Positions 43,422-52,291 of a stretch of 64,000 nucleotides of DNA are shown in pieces. This stretch comes from an uncultured Bacillota bacterium (GTDB lineage: Bacteria; Bacillota; Clostridia; Lachnospirales; Lachnospiraceae): the NCBI GenBank assembly GCA_958352855.1, contig CATWQE010000002.1, positions 1 through 64,000 on the forward strand, given 5' to 3'. Within the stretch, counting starts at the first letter, position 1. Each line of letters starts with the position of its first letter. Below the pieces are notes generated by a model that was not told the origin of the DNA, made no database searches, and saw only the letters and a program-made list of their open reading frames with translations. The translations under genes and the position numbers were made by a program.

Positions 43422-44912
43422 TTACCTCTGGTCTTTTCCTATCAGCACTTCTTTCCCGCGAAAAGCAAATCCATACTTCCGGATTCTGTTTTCCGGTATG
43501 CCTTTTTCCACTAATGACATCTCATACTTCTTTTCCTCAATCTGTTTTAACGCGGCCTGCACAGTGTCTTCTAAGGTTTTCAAATCCATGGTAAAAACGT
43601 TCCGGCTCTGACGCTTCTGAGGGTTTCTTACCTCTGTCAAAAAAACTGAACGTTGCCAATGCCGTCCGATTCATATAAACATTCATAGCTTTAATATCAT
43701 CTTGTAACAGTGCTTTCAGAAATCCATTGTAATTAGATGCAGTGGAAGCAAACCAGCCATGTACCATATTGCGGAACATCACCATAACCTCAAAATTCGT
43801 TATAGATAATTCATAAACTTCCTGCCATTCACTCCATCCTGTATCTTGTTTCCCCTGCTCTGTAATTTTCAGATACCCACTTGCCAGCAAAAGACTCCAG
43901 ACTGCATTTTCGTCTAAATCAAGCTGATGATACACAATCTGTTCGTCCATTTGTGTGATAATACTTTTCCTATAAGACTATTACTGCTTGTATTGGCCCA
44001 ATATGATCCTGCTTTTCTTTTGTCCAGATAATTAATAATGGACCATGGATTATAAATATCTGACTGACGCCCAAAGGTAAAACCATCGTACCAGCGTTTT
44101 ACTTCCTCTTTTTTTTCTGAAAGTCCATGTTCTTCCAGGGCAGAGAAAACTTCTCCTTCTGTAAAACCAAAAATATCCGCATATTTGTCTGAAGTAGTTG
44201 TCACCACTTCCAGGTTATTCAAGTCTGAAAAAATAGACTCTTTGCTTACGCGGGTAATTCCTGTAAGAATCGCACGCTCCAGATAGGGGTTTGTTTTAAA
44301 AGAAGCATTTAACAGACTGCGTAAATATGAGGACAATTCATCCCAATATCCATTTACATAAGCTTCCTGCATAGGTGTATCATATTCATCCAATAAAATG
44401 ATGACTTTCTTTCCATAATATCTGCTGAGAAAATCAGACATTTTATGAATTGCCAGAGTAGCAATGGTCTCATCCATGTCCATAGTAACGCTCTTATAAA
44501 AAGCTTTTTCCTCCTGGGTTAATAAATTTCCCTCCAGCAAAAAAACATGTTTGCTATACAAATTTTCCAGAATCTGCCCAATTCTCTGTTTTGCATTCTG
44601 AAAAGTACGCTCTTTTACAATCGCAAAAGTAAGATTTATCACAGGATAAGTCCCCTGGATTTCCTCATAAGCTTTCTCTTCCCAGATTTCGGTTCCTTCA
44701 AACAAATGGCTTCCCGCATAATCAACAGAAAAAAACTGTTCTACCATACTAAGAGTCAATGTTTTTCCAAAGCGCCTGGGGCGTGTAATCAGTGTTACTT
44801 CATCCCTGGAGTCCCACCATTCTTTAATAAATCCGGTTTTGTCTATATAGAATACGTTCTGTTCTCTGATTTTTTCAAAGCTTTGAAGTCCGATTCCTAC
44901 TGTTCTTGCCAT
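43422..44912 (-). pseudogene. AAA-ATPase-like/PD-(D/E)XK protein, broken by two internal deletions
   Basis: The N-terminal AAA-ATPase-like part is intact in frame (44912 to about 43960: YIDKTGFIKEWWD, P-loop TRPRRFGKTLTLSM, Walker B VIILLDEYDTP, WYDGF). The reading then jumps frame near 43955 (to DEQIVYHQLDLDENAVWSLL, ending in ERFYHGF) and again near 43590 (to TLEDTVQAALKQIEEKKYE, ending at 43422). Compared with intact relatives I remember, about 23 residues at the first junction and about 60 at the second, holding the PD-(D/E)XK catalytic residues, are missing. The gene family is common and often decayed in Lachnospiraceae. Confidence 0.85.
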
Positions 44913-45026
44913 ACCATAGCCCTCCTGGTTTTATTATAACCAGTTACCCAGTGGAAGTGCAAACAGAAGTTTCTTCCTCAAATGGCATATCTACATGTTC
45001 CCACGTTTCGGGAAGACTTTCCTGAA

Positions 45027-45469
45027 TTAATAAGCAGCCCATACGCCGTCTCCGGCCAAATCTTCTTGGGAATTTTTATACCAATATCCACCACTGCTGC
45101 TTTCTGCAAATATCCATTCATCGCCTTCTTGTCTTATCAAATTCCAGGTGCCATTTTCCGCATGTCAGTTCCTCTACCGGCGTTACGGTTTTCCGGCTCT
45201 TTTTCTTCTGATTACCATAGGCATCCACAAAAATATTCTTCGGCTTAATATGCCGGTGAACGATTTTGCTCTGCTGGCAATATTCCAGAGCCCTGCAAAG
45301 GTCGATTCCCAGTTTCACCACATCATTCTGACTCATGGTGTGATTTCTCTGATAAGTATCCAGATTCTCCCAGTTCTTCCCGTCTTGCCTTGTAAACCTG
45401 GCCAAAGGCTCCATGTCCTATGAGTTCTACCTCATGCCAGGCAGGCCAAATCTCATTAATTTTATCCAT
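45027..45469 (-). pseudogene. Eukaryotic-like Ser/Thr kinase remnant
   Basis: From 45469 one frame gives MDKINEIWPAWHEVELIGHG then AFGQVYKARRE, a kinase glycine loop. It then shifts to a frame with TMSQNDVVKLGIDLCRALEY and the catalytic loop HRHIKPKNIFV, where the usual Asp of HRD is His. The rest of the kinase lobe is missing, and a third frame near 45027-45165 gives GYWYKNSQEDLAGDGVWAAY, probably a former C-terminal domain. Frame jumps and loss of the catalytic Asp show it is inactive. It lies just downstream of the NBR1-Ig gene, a likely former partner. Confidence 0.75.
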
Positions 45470-45516
45470 CTTTGTTTCTCACTCTCTCCTAATTTCTATG
45501 GAACTGCTGCTGTTCT

Positions 45517-46773
45517 CTACACCAGATTCAGCATCACCTCCAACCGCCTTTCTTCTGGGAATGCCGGTTTTCCTTCCCTTTTCATAATCCTCCATATAAG
45601 CCTGTAACTCCCCTCTATGGGTGGAGTCACAAATTCAATCCGCAGATTGACCCGCTCTCCTGGTTCGACTTTCTTTTTCATAGAAATCCTCAGTTCATTT
45701 CTGGAATATCCCCAGGTTTCCCCATTAATACATTCACAATAATAATCTTCCCAGGTGATACTTCCTGTATTTTCCACAATCCAGTTATGCTCATAGATTT
45801 CCCCTGCCACAAGTGTTGCCGGAATTGCAGGCTTCTCCTCCAGAACCCTGTAATTATTATTCACATCTTCACAGATATGCTTCTCTTCTTCAAGCACTGT
45901 AAAATGTATTCCAAGACCGGTCTTTTCAGTAAAGAGTATGGCACCTGCCTTGTTCTTCATTTTCCAATTCAAAGCATAATGTCCGGGAGTATCGGGAACA
46001 CAAAAATGCACAGTAAGAGAGACCGTATCCCCTGGATAAACAACTCCCTTCATTTTAATCCTTCTACTCTCCTCATTCATCCAGTCCGGAGGAGAGATGC
46101 ACTCAAACCACCGATTTTTCCAGGGAATCTCTCCTGCATTTTTCATGACCCAGGTATGCGTAATCCATTCCCCTGGTCTATGTACGCTCATATCCGGCGG
46201 ATATTCATATTGAAATAAAGAATCATCGCGTTTTCCCTGCTCTTTTGTATCAGAAGCTACTTCATTTTCTTTTCTATACAGATATGGCATATATATCTGA
46301 TTCACCTCTTCCGGAAATATGGAATAAAGAATCCAGAAGGCAAGTATGTTTCCCCACTCCTCCTTTAGACTATTTTTATCCTCCTCTATGAAGTAAGACC
46401 TCAAAGCTGGTGAAAGACTGATTTGTTCCTGCATCTCAATTTGAAAGAAAATCCGGTTCATTGCCTGTGGAAAAATATCTTTTTTCAGCATCAGATTCCC
46501 TTTGTTCTCCATTCTTGAAATCACCATAGGATTCTGCAAAAGATAATTCTTTAACACAGAACTATAACTTTTTTCTGCCTTGCTATCTGCGAAAAAGCGG
46601 CTTCTCCGCGCTTTATCACTCCAAATCTTAATATTGAGCCACCGCATCTCCATTGGGAAAATTTCTTCAAAAAAATCCTTCTTTGAACGATATTTTGGTT
46701 TTTCTCTCCATACTGGTGGATTCGTTTCTGTTTTTCCCGGATAAAAGATTTCATATACCCCTTTTAGGTTCAT
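45517..46773 (-). CDS. NBR1-Ig-like domain protein of unknown function
   Basis: A 418-residue soluble protein. Residues about 1-170 form an unrecognised charged helical domain (VYEIFYPGKTETNPPVWREK; FFEEIFPMEMRWLNIKIW). Residues about 185-295 and 300-418 are two Ig-like modules of the NBR1 type, with MSVHRPGEWITHTWVMKNAG, then YEHNWIVENTGSITWEDYYC. In prokaryotes such modules occur in cell-surface or kinase-linked proteins; no signal peptide is visible here. The start at 46773 has only a weak ribosome site. It is flanked by a lipoprotein gene and a kinase remnant. Confidence 0.75.
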   Translation of the reverse strand: MNLKGVYEIFYPGKTETNPPVWREKPKYRSKKDFFEEIFPMEMRWLNIKIWSDKARRSRFFADSKAEKSYSSVLKNYLLQNPMVISRMENKGNLMLKKDIFPQAMNRIFFQIEMQEQISLSPALRSYFIEEDKNSLKEEWGNILAFWILYSIFPEEVNQIYMPYLYRKENEVASDTKEQGKRDDSLFQYEYPPDMSVHRPGEWITHTWVMKNAGEIPWKNRWFECISPPDWMNEESRRIKMKGVVYPGDTVSLTVHFCVPDTPGHYALNWKMKNKAGAILFTEKTGLGIHFTVLEEEKHICEDVNNNYRVLEEKPAIPATLVAGEIYEHNWIVENTGSITWEDYYCECINGETWGYSRNELRISMKKKVEPGERVNLRIEFVTPPIEGSYRLIWRIMKREGKPAFPEERRLEVMLNLV

Positions 46774-46833
46774 TTTTGTCTCTCGCTTTCTCTGGTATCT
46801 CTTCTGAGTATAATACATTCCCCGGAAGTTCTT

Positions 46834-47538
46834 CTATTCTAAGGGAATATATTGTAGTTCAAAGCTGGTGTTATCCAGACGCATGTAATCCGTCCCCGGC
46901 TGAAGCATACTGTATACTACAAGAGAATCATCTTCTCTTGGAATTGCATGATAAAAAGACCACATAACATACTCTGTCTCTTCCTGATATATAGTTTCAT
47001 CCATTCCATACATTTTCTTTAAATCTTCCAAAAATGTTTCATCATAAGAAAGTTTCACTCCACTATTTAAAACAAAGGAAACTTCTGAATCATAGCATAC
47101 GCTAACGCCAATAACCTTCTGGCATTCCTGAACTGTCTTATCCTGGTCTGTGTCGTTTAAAATTTCTATATAAATATATTTGTTCTCATCTCCATTAGGG
47201 TGAACCTTAATCAATCCTATAGAATGTTGTGCTGATACTGTTTCCTGTAGATAAGAATCAGAAATGGTACAGCCATTTTGCATAAACTCCTCTACCGTAC
47301 ATGGAAGTTCATAATGTGCCCCTTCTAAATCAAACTGATAAATTTCTTCAATATCTTCATAACTTGTAATTTCTATTTGAGAATGCTCTGATGTCTCCTC
47401 TTTTTCTTCTTTCTCATCTTCCAAACTTTCTTGCCTCACACTATCTTTACTACTGTCTTTTTTGGAAGCACCACCACAGCCTGTTACTGCAAAAGCCATT
47501 ATACACACAGTTATCACAATTACTGTTTTTCTTTTCAT
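46834..47538 (-). CDS. Putative lipoprotein of unknown function
   Basis: The 234-residue protein has a signal peptide with lipobox ending at the Cys of AVTGCGG, an acidic Ser/Glu-rich linker (25-55) and a soluble domain (about 56-234) with no family I recognise. AGGAGG lies 6-7 bases before the ATG. It precedes the NBR1-Ig gene on the same strand by about 60 bases and may be co-transcribed with it. Confidence 0.75.
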   Translation of the reverse strand: MKRKTVIVITVCIMAFAVTGCGGASKKDSSKDSVRQESLEDEKEEKEETSEHSQIEITSYEDIEEIYQFDLEGAHYELPCTVEEFMQNGCTISDSYLQETVSAQHSIGLIKVHPNGDENKYIYIEILNDTDQDKTVQECQKVIGVSVCYDSEVSFVLNSGVKLSYDETFLEDLKKMYGMDETIYQEETEYVMWSFYHAIPREDDSLVVYSMLQPGTDYMRLDNTSFELQYIPLE

Positions 47539-47584
47539 CTTTTTTCCTCCTCATCTTTAATGGTAGTATTCATTCTATCATTCT

Positions 47585-47621
47585 AAGGTTGATTTTTCAG
47601 TATGATTGAGGTTGATTTTTT
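47585..47621. promoter_or_regulatory. Pair of direct repeats upstream of the lipoprotein gene
   Basis: AGGTTGATTTTT occurs at 47586-47597 and again at 47609-47620, a period of 23 bp (about two helix turns). Such spacing is typical of paired activator sites, for example LytTR regulators. Relative to the minus-strand gene it lies upstream of a TAGAAT-like -10. Confidence 0.5.
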
Positions 47622-47761
47622 CATCCGGAAATACTGCCATTGATAAACTAATTCTTTAGAACGATCTGAAAAATTGAGGGGATAACGCTCCGAATAATTC
47701 AACAATATGAACACAACTGCAAGTCACTTGGTTGTAAAGCAGAGGATTTGTTAGAATAACG

Positions 47762-47812
47762 AAAAAGAATACAGTGTAACCCAATTTTACTGAGTCACAC
47801 TGTATTCTTTTT
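47762..47812. terminator. Terminator of the pyr operon
   Basis: A 16-bp stem AAAAAGAATACAGTGT-type arm (47762-47777) with 47797-47812; TTTTT follows on the minus strand. It overlaps the pyrD stop region. Confidence 0.85.
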
Positions 47813-48713
47813 ATTTCACACATCCAATTAATTCATGAATGTCTTCTATCTGATTTTTCTCCATATACTTCTGAATGCCATCTATCACTTCTATGGTTGT
47901 ATATGGATTGGTAAAGTTTGCTGTTCCCACAGACACTGCGGTTGCGCCGGCCATAATAAATTCCAGAGCATCCTCTGCATTTTGAATACCACCCATGCCA
48001 ATGATTGGAATCTTCACTGCCTGAGCTACCTGGTATACCATCCGCACAGCAACCGGCTTCACGCAAGGTCCTGAAACTCCACCTGTTTTATTTGCCAGTG
48101 CAAAGGTTCTTCTGTTAATATCGATTTTCATTCCTGTAAGGGTATTAATCAGCGAAACCCCATCTGCACCGCCGGCTTCTGCTGCTTTTGCAATCTCTGC
48201 AATATCCGTTACATTAGGAGTCAGTTTCATAATCACCGGCTGTTTTGCTACTTTTTTAATCTGAGCTGTCAGCTCCTCCACATGCTTTGGATCTTGTCCA
48301 AAAGCCAGGAAATTGGCATTGACATTTGGGCAGGAAATGTTAATTTCCATCATATCAATAGGCTCTTCTGCCAGACGCTCCACCACTGCCAGATATTCTT
48401 CTGGTGCATGTCCACATACATTCACGATTACATTGGTGTCAAACTGCTGTAAAAATGGAATATCTCTTTCACAGAACACATCAATTCCCGGATTCTGCAG
48501 TCCAATGGCATTCATCATACCGCTGTGAACCTCTGCAATACGTGGAGTGGCATTTCCGGCCCATGGTACATTTGCTACGCCTTTTGTCACAACACCGCCT
48601 AATTGGTTCAAATCTACAAATTCACTGTACTCCGCTCCTGAGCCAAAGGTTCCGGAAGCTGTCATAACCGGATTCTTAAACTCTACACCGGCAATTTTTA
48701 CCTTCATATTCAT
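47811..48713 (-). CDS. pyrD: Dihydroorotate dehydrogenase B, catalytic subunit
   Basis: Oxidises dihydroorotate to orotate in UMP synthesis. The 300-residue FMN barrel has the N-terminal FKNPVMTASGTFGSG, the catalytic Cys in EINISCPNVNANF, and GMGGIQNAEDALEFIMAGAT. As the class 1B type it needs PyrK for NAD+-linked electron transfer, and pyrK lies directly upstream (TAATG overlap). GGAG precedes the ATG. Confidence 0.97.
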   Translation of the reverse strand: MNMKVKIAGVEFKNPVMTASGTFGSGAEYSEFVDLNQLGGVVTKGVANVPWAGNATPRIAEVHSGMMNAIGLQNPGIDVFCERDIPFLQQFDTNVIVNVCGHAPEEYLAVVERLAEEPIDMMEINISCPNVNANFLAFGQDPKHVEELTAQIKKVAKQPVIMKLTPNVTDIAEIAKAAEAGGADGVSLINTLTGMKIDINRRTFALANKTGGVSGPCVKPVAVRMVYQVAQAVKIPIIGMGGIQNAEDALEFIMAGATAVSVGTANFTNPYTTIEVIDGIQKYMEKNQIEDIHELIGCVK

Positions 48714-49489
48714 TACAGCTCCACCTCCGTACTAAGAAATACCGGACCATCCTTGCAGATTCTCTTATTGTGTACACGAGAATGATGATCCACTTCCCTG
48801 GATTTGCACACGCAGGCCAGACAGGCGCCTACGCCGCAGGCCATTTTTTCTTCCATGGAAATATAACAGAGAATTCCCTTTTCCTCTGCATAGGTTTTGA
48901 TTGCCCGAAGCATAGGAGTCGGACCACAGGCAAAAATCACATCTGCTTCCAGATGGTTTTCCCGGATAGCGTCCATCACATTTCCTTTGGTTCCCACGCT
49001 TCCATCTTCTGTGGCAACCACTAAGGTTCCGTTGGCCTCCAGTTCTTCCTTCAGGAAGATTTCACTGTTACGGTATCCTGCAATCACTGTAACCTCTGCC
49101 TCTGCTTCCTTTGCAGTCTGCACCATAGGAGGAATTCCGATTCCGCCTCCCATCATGAATACACGTTTTCCCTTAATCACATCCATAGGAAATCCGTTTC
49201 CCAGTGGTCCTAAAATATCAAGGGTCTCCCCTGCTTTCATACCGGAAAATTCAGCAGTACCCTTTCCTGCAATACGATATACAATACGAAGAGCGCCTTT
49301 TTCCCTGTCAATTTCACAAATACTAATAGGCCTTGGAAGTACCCTTCCGGAATCATTGCTGTATACAGAGATAAACTGTCCCGGTTTTGCCTGGGAAGCA
49401 ATTTCCGGTGCATCCAGCCATAAGCTGTAAATATCTGTACCTATACAGTCCTGCTGTAAAATGGTACTTGTCATTTTCACTTTTGCCAT
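48713..49489 (-). CDS. pyrK: Dihydroorotate dehydrogenase B, electron transfer subunit
   Basis: The 258-residue FAD and 2Fe-2S flavoprotein passes electrons from PyrD to NAD+. The FAD-binding domain has RPISICEIDREKGALRIVYR; the cluster site is CGVGACLACVCKS near 220. It overlaps pyrD and follows pyrF by about 15 bases. Confidence 0.97.
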   Translation of the reverse strand: MAKVKMTSTILQQDCIGTDIYSLWLDAPEIASQAKPGQFISVYSNDSGRVLPRPISICEIDREKGALRIVYRIAGKGTAEFSGMKAGETLDILGPLGNGFPMDVIKGKRVFMMGGGIGIPPMVQTAKEAEAEVTVIAGYRNSEIFLKEELEANGTLVVATEDGSVGTKGNVMDAIRENHLEADVIFACGPTPMLRAIKTYAEEKGILCYISMEEKMACGVGACLACVCKSREVDHHSRVHNKRICKDGPVFLSTEVEL

Positions 49490-49503
49490 GATGTTCCCTC
49501 TCC

Positions 49504-50433
49504 TTATTTCGCTGCTTCCAATGCGCCTGTAATATCTGCCACCATATCTTCCACTGCTTCTCTGGAAGCCTGTGCAAAGTTTTCTTCACCGAATTTTGCA
49601 TATTTTTCCTGTTTGTAAGCTGCAATAATACCTCTGGAGGAGTTTACAATAGCGCCAAGACCATCTTCATTAAAGAAGTGTACCAAATCTTTTCCCTGAC
49701 CACCCTGGGCTCCATAGCCAGGAACCAGAATGTATGCTTTTGGCATAATCTTGCGGAGAATTTTACCCATTTCCGGATAAGTTGCTCCTACAACTGCTCC
49801 TACATAGCTGTAAGAATCTCCCATAAAGCCTTCTCCCCACTGTGCTACTTTTTCTCCCACTAATTCGTAAAGTGGTCTGCCATTTACCAACTGATCCTGG
49901 AATTCACCGCTGGATGGATTAGAGGTTTTCACCAGTACAAACATACCTCTCTTTTCTTCCTTACATGCATCAATAAACGGATTGATACTGTCAGAGCCCA
50001 TATAAGGATTCAATGTAACAAAGTCCACATCAAATCCAGCGTATTTCTTAGAACCAACCTGTACCTTGCCTACATGTCCTGTTGCGTATGCCGCAGAAGT
50101 GGAACCAATATCCCCACGTTTAATATCTCCGATTACTACCAGCCCTTTTTCCTTACAGTAATCTACGGTTTTCTTATATGCCATAAGTCCCGGGATACCA
50201 AACTGTTCATACATGGCAATCTGTGGTTTCACAGCAGGAATGATATCATAAGTTTCATCTACAATGGCTTTGTTAAACTGCCAGATTGCTTCTGCTGCTC
50301 CTTCCAGGGTTTCTCCGTATTCTTTAAAAGCTTTCTCCTGCACCTGTTTTGGGATATAGTTCAGCATAGGGTCTAATCCTACAACAATAGGTGCGTTGGT
50401 TTTCTGAATGTTTGCAATCAATTTCTGAATCAT
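49504..50433 (-). CDS. pyrF: Orotidine 5'-phosphate decarboxylase
   Basis: Final step of UMP synthesis. The 309-residue enzyme is the longer type common in Clostridia: IVVGLDPMLNYIP at the start, the catalytic loop IGDIKRGDIGSTSAAY and VPGYGAQGGQG. The start at 50433 has AGGAGG 6 bases upstream. It lies between pyrC and pyrK. Confidence 0.97.
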   Translation of the reverse strand: MIQKLIANIQKTNAPIVVGLDPMLNYIPKQVQEKAFKEYGETLEGAAEAIWQFNKAIVDETYDIIPAVKPQIAMYEQFGIPGLMAYKKTVDYCKEKGLVVIGDIKRGDIGSTSAAYATGHVGKVQVGSKKYAGFDVDFVTLNPYMGSDSINPFIDACKEEKRGMFVLVKTSNPSSGEFQDQLVNGRPLYELVGEKVAQWGEGFMGDSYSYVGAVVGATYPEMGKILRKIMPKAYILVPGYGAQGGQGKDLVHFFNEDGLGAIVNSSRGIIAAYKQEKYAKFGEENFAQASREAVEDMVADITGALEAAK

Positions 50434-50464
50434 AATGTTCCTCCTAGTATCCTCTGTATTTTTC

Positions 50465-51748
50465 TCAGTCCTTCTGATATACCACGTTTCCGTCACAAAT
50501 AGTAGCCACTACCTGGCCTTTTACCCTGCGTCCGTTAAATGGCGTATTTTTTCCTTTTGAAAGGAAGGTCATGGCGTCAATGGTATATTCTGCATCCGGG
50601 TCAATAATAGTAACATCTGCAGGGCTTCCCACTTCCAGACGTCCCCTGTTGGAATGAATCACCTTTGCGGGATTGTAGCTCATTTTCTCAGCCATCTGCA
50701 TAGGTGTCAGAACGCCTGTATGCACCAGCTCTGTCATGGTAAGGGCCACTGCTGTTTCCAGGCCTACAATACCAAAAGGCGCTGTTTTCATGGACTGCTG
50801 CTTTTCTTCCCTGCTGTGAGGCGCATGGTCTGTGCTGATAACATCAATAATATCCTCTTTCAGCCCCTGAATCAGAGCATCTCTGTCCTCTTTTGTACGA
50901 AGAGGCGGATTCATCTTATAATTTGCATCATCCTCCAAAATATCTTCAGAAGTCAGGGTAAAGTGATGAGGGCATACTTCTCCTGTTACCGGAAGCTTTT
51001 CTCCCTTTGCAAGTTGAATCATGCGGACGCTGTCCTTTGTAGAACAATGGCACAGATGCAGTCTTGCACCGGTTTCTTTTGCCAGGACAATATCTCTGGC
51101 AGCAATAACGTCTTCTACTGCATTGCTGATTCCCGGAAGTCCAAGCTCTCTGGATTTGGCATCTTCATTGACGCAGCCTCCGTTTACCATGTTCTGGTCC
51201 TCGCAATGAGCAAATACCGGAATATCATGTTTAGCCGCAATTTCCATGGCTTCCTTATACAGCTTCACGTTCATAACGGATTTTCCGTCTTCACTGATAG
51301 CCGGAATACCAGCCTGAATCATGCCTTCAATATCTGCCAGTTCTTCTCCTTTTTGCTGTTTTGTCACAGCCCCAAGCTGCAATACATGAATAGGCGCCAG
51401 GTTTTTTGCCTTATTGTGCACATATTCTACCCGATCCGGACTGTCAATCACCGGTTTTGTATTTGGCATGGCTAAAATCGTGGTAAATCCGCCTTTTGCA
51501 CCGGCTTTCGCCCCTGTCACCACATCTTCTTTATAGGTAAGACCGGGATCTCTTAAATGAACATGGAGATCAATCAGTCCTGGCATGACATAACAGCCTT
51601 TTGCATTAATCACTTTATCCGGTGTTTCCTTGGTTTTTAGGGTTTCCCCCACTTCTTTAATCACACCGTCTTCAATATAAAGATCTCCTATGATATCTGT
51701 CTTATCAGAAGGGTTTAAAATCCGGCCCCCTCGAACTATTATTTTCAT
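50465..51748 (-). CDS. pyrC: Dihydroorotase
   Basis: Closes carbamoyl-aspartate to dihydroorotate. The 427-residue zinc amidohydrolase has DLHVHLRDPG (metal-site His pair), the GAKAGAKGGFTT segment, HCEDQN, LHLCHCSTKDS and STDHAPHS. The start may be 51748 (MKIIVRGG) or 51760; the ribosome site GGAAG-AAAGG fits neither ideally. First gene of the pyrC-F-K-D operon; aspartate carbamoyltransferase and pyrE are not in the window. Confidence 0.95.
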   Translation of the reverse strand: MKIIVRGGRILNPSDKTDIIGDLYIEDGVIKEVGETLKTKETPDKVINAKGCYVMPGLIDLHVHLRDPGLTYKEDVVTGAKAGAKGGFTTILAMPNTKPVIDSPDRVEYVHNKAKNLAPIHVLQLGAVTKQQKGEELADIEGMIQAGIPAISEDGKSVMNVKLYKEAMEIAAKHDIPVFAHCEDQNMVNGGCVNEDAKSRELGLPGISNAVEDVIAARDIVLAKETGARLHLCHCSTKDSVRMIQLAKGEKLPVTGEVCPHHFTLTSEDILEDDANYKMNPPLRTKEDRDALIQGLKEDIIDVISTDHAPHSREEKQQSMKTAPFGIVGLETAVALTMTELVHTGVLTPMQMAEKMSYNPAKVIHSNRGRLEVGSPADVTIIDPDAEYTIDAMTFLSKGKNTPFNGRRVKGQVVATICDGNVVYQKD

Positions 51749-51818
51749 ATAATTTCGCATCCTTTCTTCCGCACAATTCCTTCAAAAATCCACTGTACGG
51801 AAACTCATTATCAATTAA

Positions 51819-51847
51819 ATAGTAACATACACATTTTCTTTCGTCAA
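51819..51847 (-). promoter_or_regulatory. pyr operon promoter
   Basis: TTGACG (51842-51847), a 17-bp spacer and TACTAT (51819-51824). It is divergent from and close to the cold-shock promoter. No PyrR-type attenuator was seen in the leader of about 65 bases. Confidence 0.75.
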
Positions 51848-51861
51848 TTGAACTTTTTCCC

Positions 51862-51890
51862 TTGACATATCTGTTTTTAAAGCATATACT
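51862..51890 (+). promoter_or_regulatory. Cold-shock gene promoter
   Basis: A perfect TTGACA (51862-51867), a 17-bp spacer and TATACT (51885-51890). The leader is about 130 bases. Confidence 0.85.
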
Positions 51891-51920
51891 AGATACGTCA
51901 AAGGTATATTGGATATTAGT

Positions 51921-51987
51921 ATTAAATGGTTTTTAGAGATTGTATTAATATTTTTATACACAATATTATCTCTAAAAACCATTTAAT
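51921..51987 (+). promoter_or_regulatory. 20-bp perfect stem-loop in the cold-shock mRNA leader
   Basis: 51921-51940 and 51968-51987 form a perfect 20-bp stem (ends ATTAAATGGT and ACCATTTAAT) around a 27-base AT-rich loop that can form an inner TGTAT/ATACA stem. It lies between the promoter and the ribosome site (GGAGG, 52018-52022). This fits a temperature-responsive or stability leader as in cspA genes. Confidence 0.7.
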
Positions 51988-52029
51988 TTTCTATCCAAAA
52001 TTTTTATTTATTTTTATGGAGGTAACACT

Positions 52030-52230
52030 ATGAACAAGGGAACTGTAAAATGGTTCAACGCTGAAAAAGGTTATGGATTTATCACAGGAGAAGACGGACA
52101 GGATGTTTTCGTACACTTCTCTGCAATCAACGGTGAAGGATTCAAATCCTTAGAAGAAGGTCAGGCTGTAAGTTATGATTTAACAGAAGGCGCTCGCGGA
52201 ATGCAGGCAGCTAACGTAGAAAAATTATAA
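52030..52230 (+). CDS. Cold shock protein (CspA family)
   Basis: A 66-residue single-strand nucleic-acid-binding OB fold. RNP1 KGYGFI and RNP2 VFVHFSAI are intact, as is the initial GTVKWFNAEKG. It acts as an RNA chaperone or antiterminator. GGAGG lies 7 bases before the ATG. The long leader hairpin suggests control after transcription. Confidence 0.97.
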   Translation: MNKGTVKWFNAEKGYGFITGEDGQDVFVHFSAINGEGFKSLEEGQAVSYDLTEGARGMQAANVEKL

Positions 52231-52247
52231 TTATAAATGACAAAGTT

Positions 52248-52288
52248 AAGGGCAGCAATTCTGTACGCTACAGATAGCTGCCCTTTTT
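52248..52288 (+). terminator. Terminator of the cold-shock gene
   Basis: AAGGGCAGC (52248-52256) pairs with GCTGCCCTT (52277-52285), with an inner CTGTA/TACAG stem; TTTTT follows. Confidence 0.9.
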
Positions 52289-52291
52289 GTT

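Noticed and set aside
50654..51475. 273-codon plus-strand ORF
   Set aside because: Antisense to pyrC, Cys/Phe/His-rich, no ribosome site or known domain.
51748..51812. PyrR attenuator before pyrC
   Set aside because: No PyrR-binding loop consensus and no terminator in the leader.
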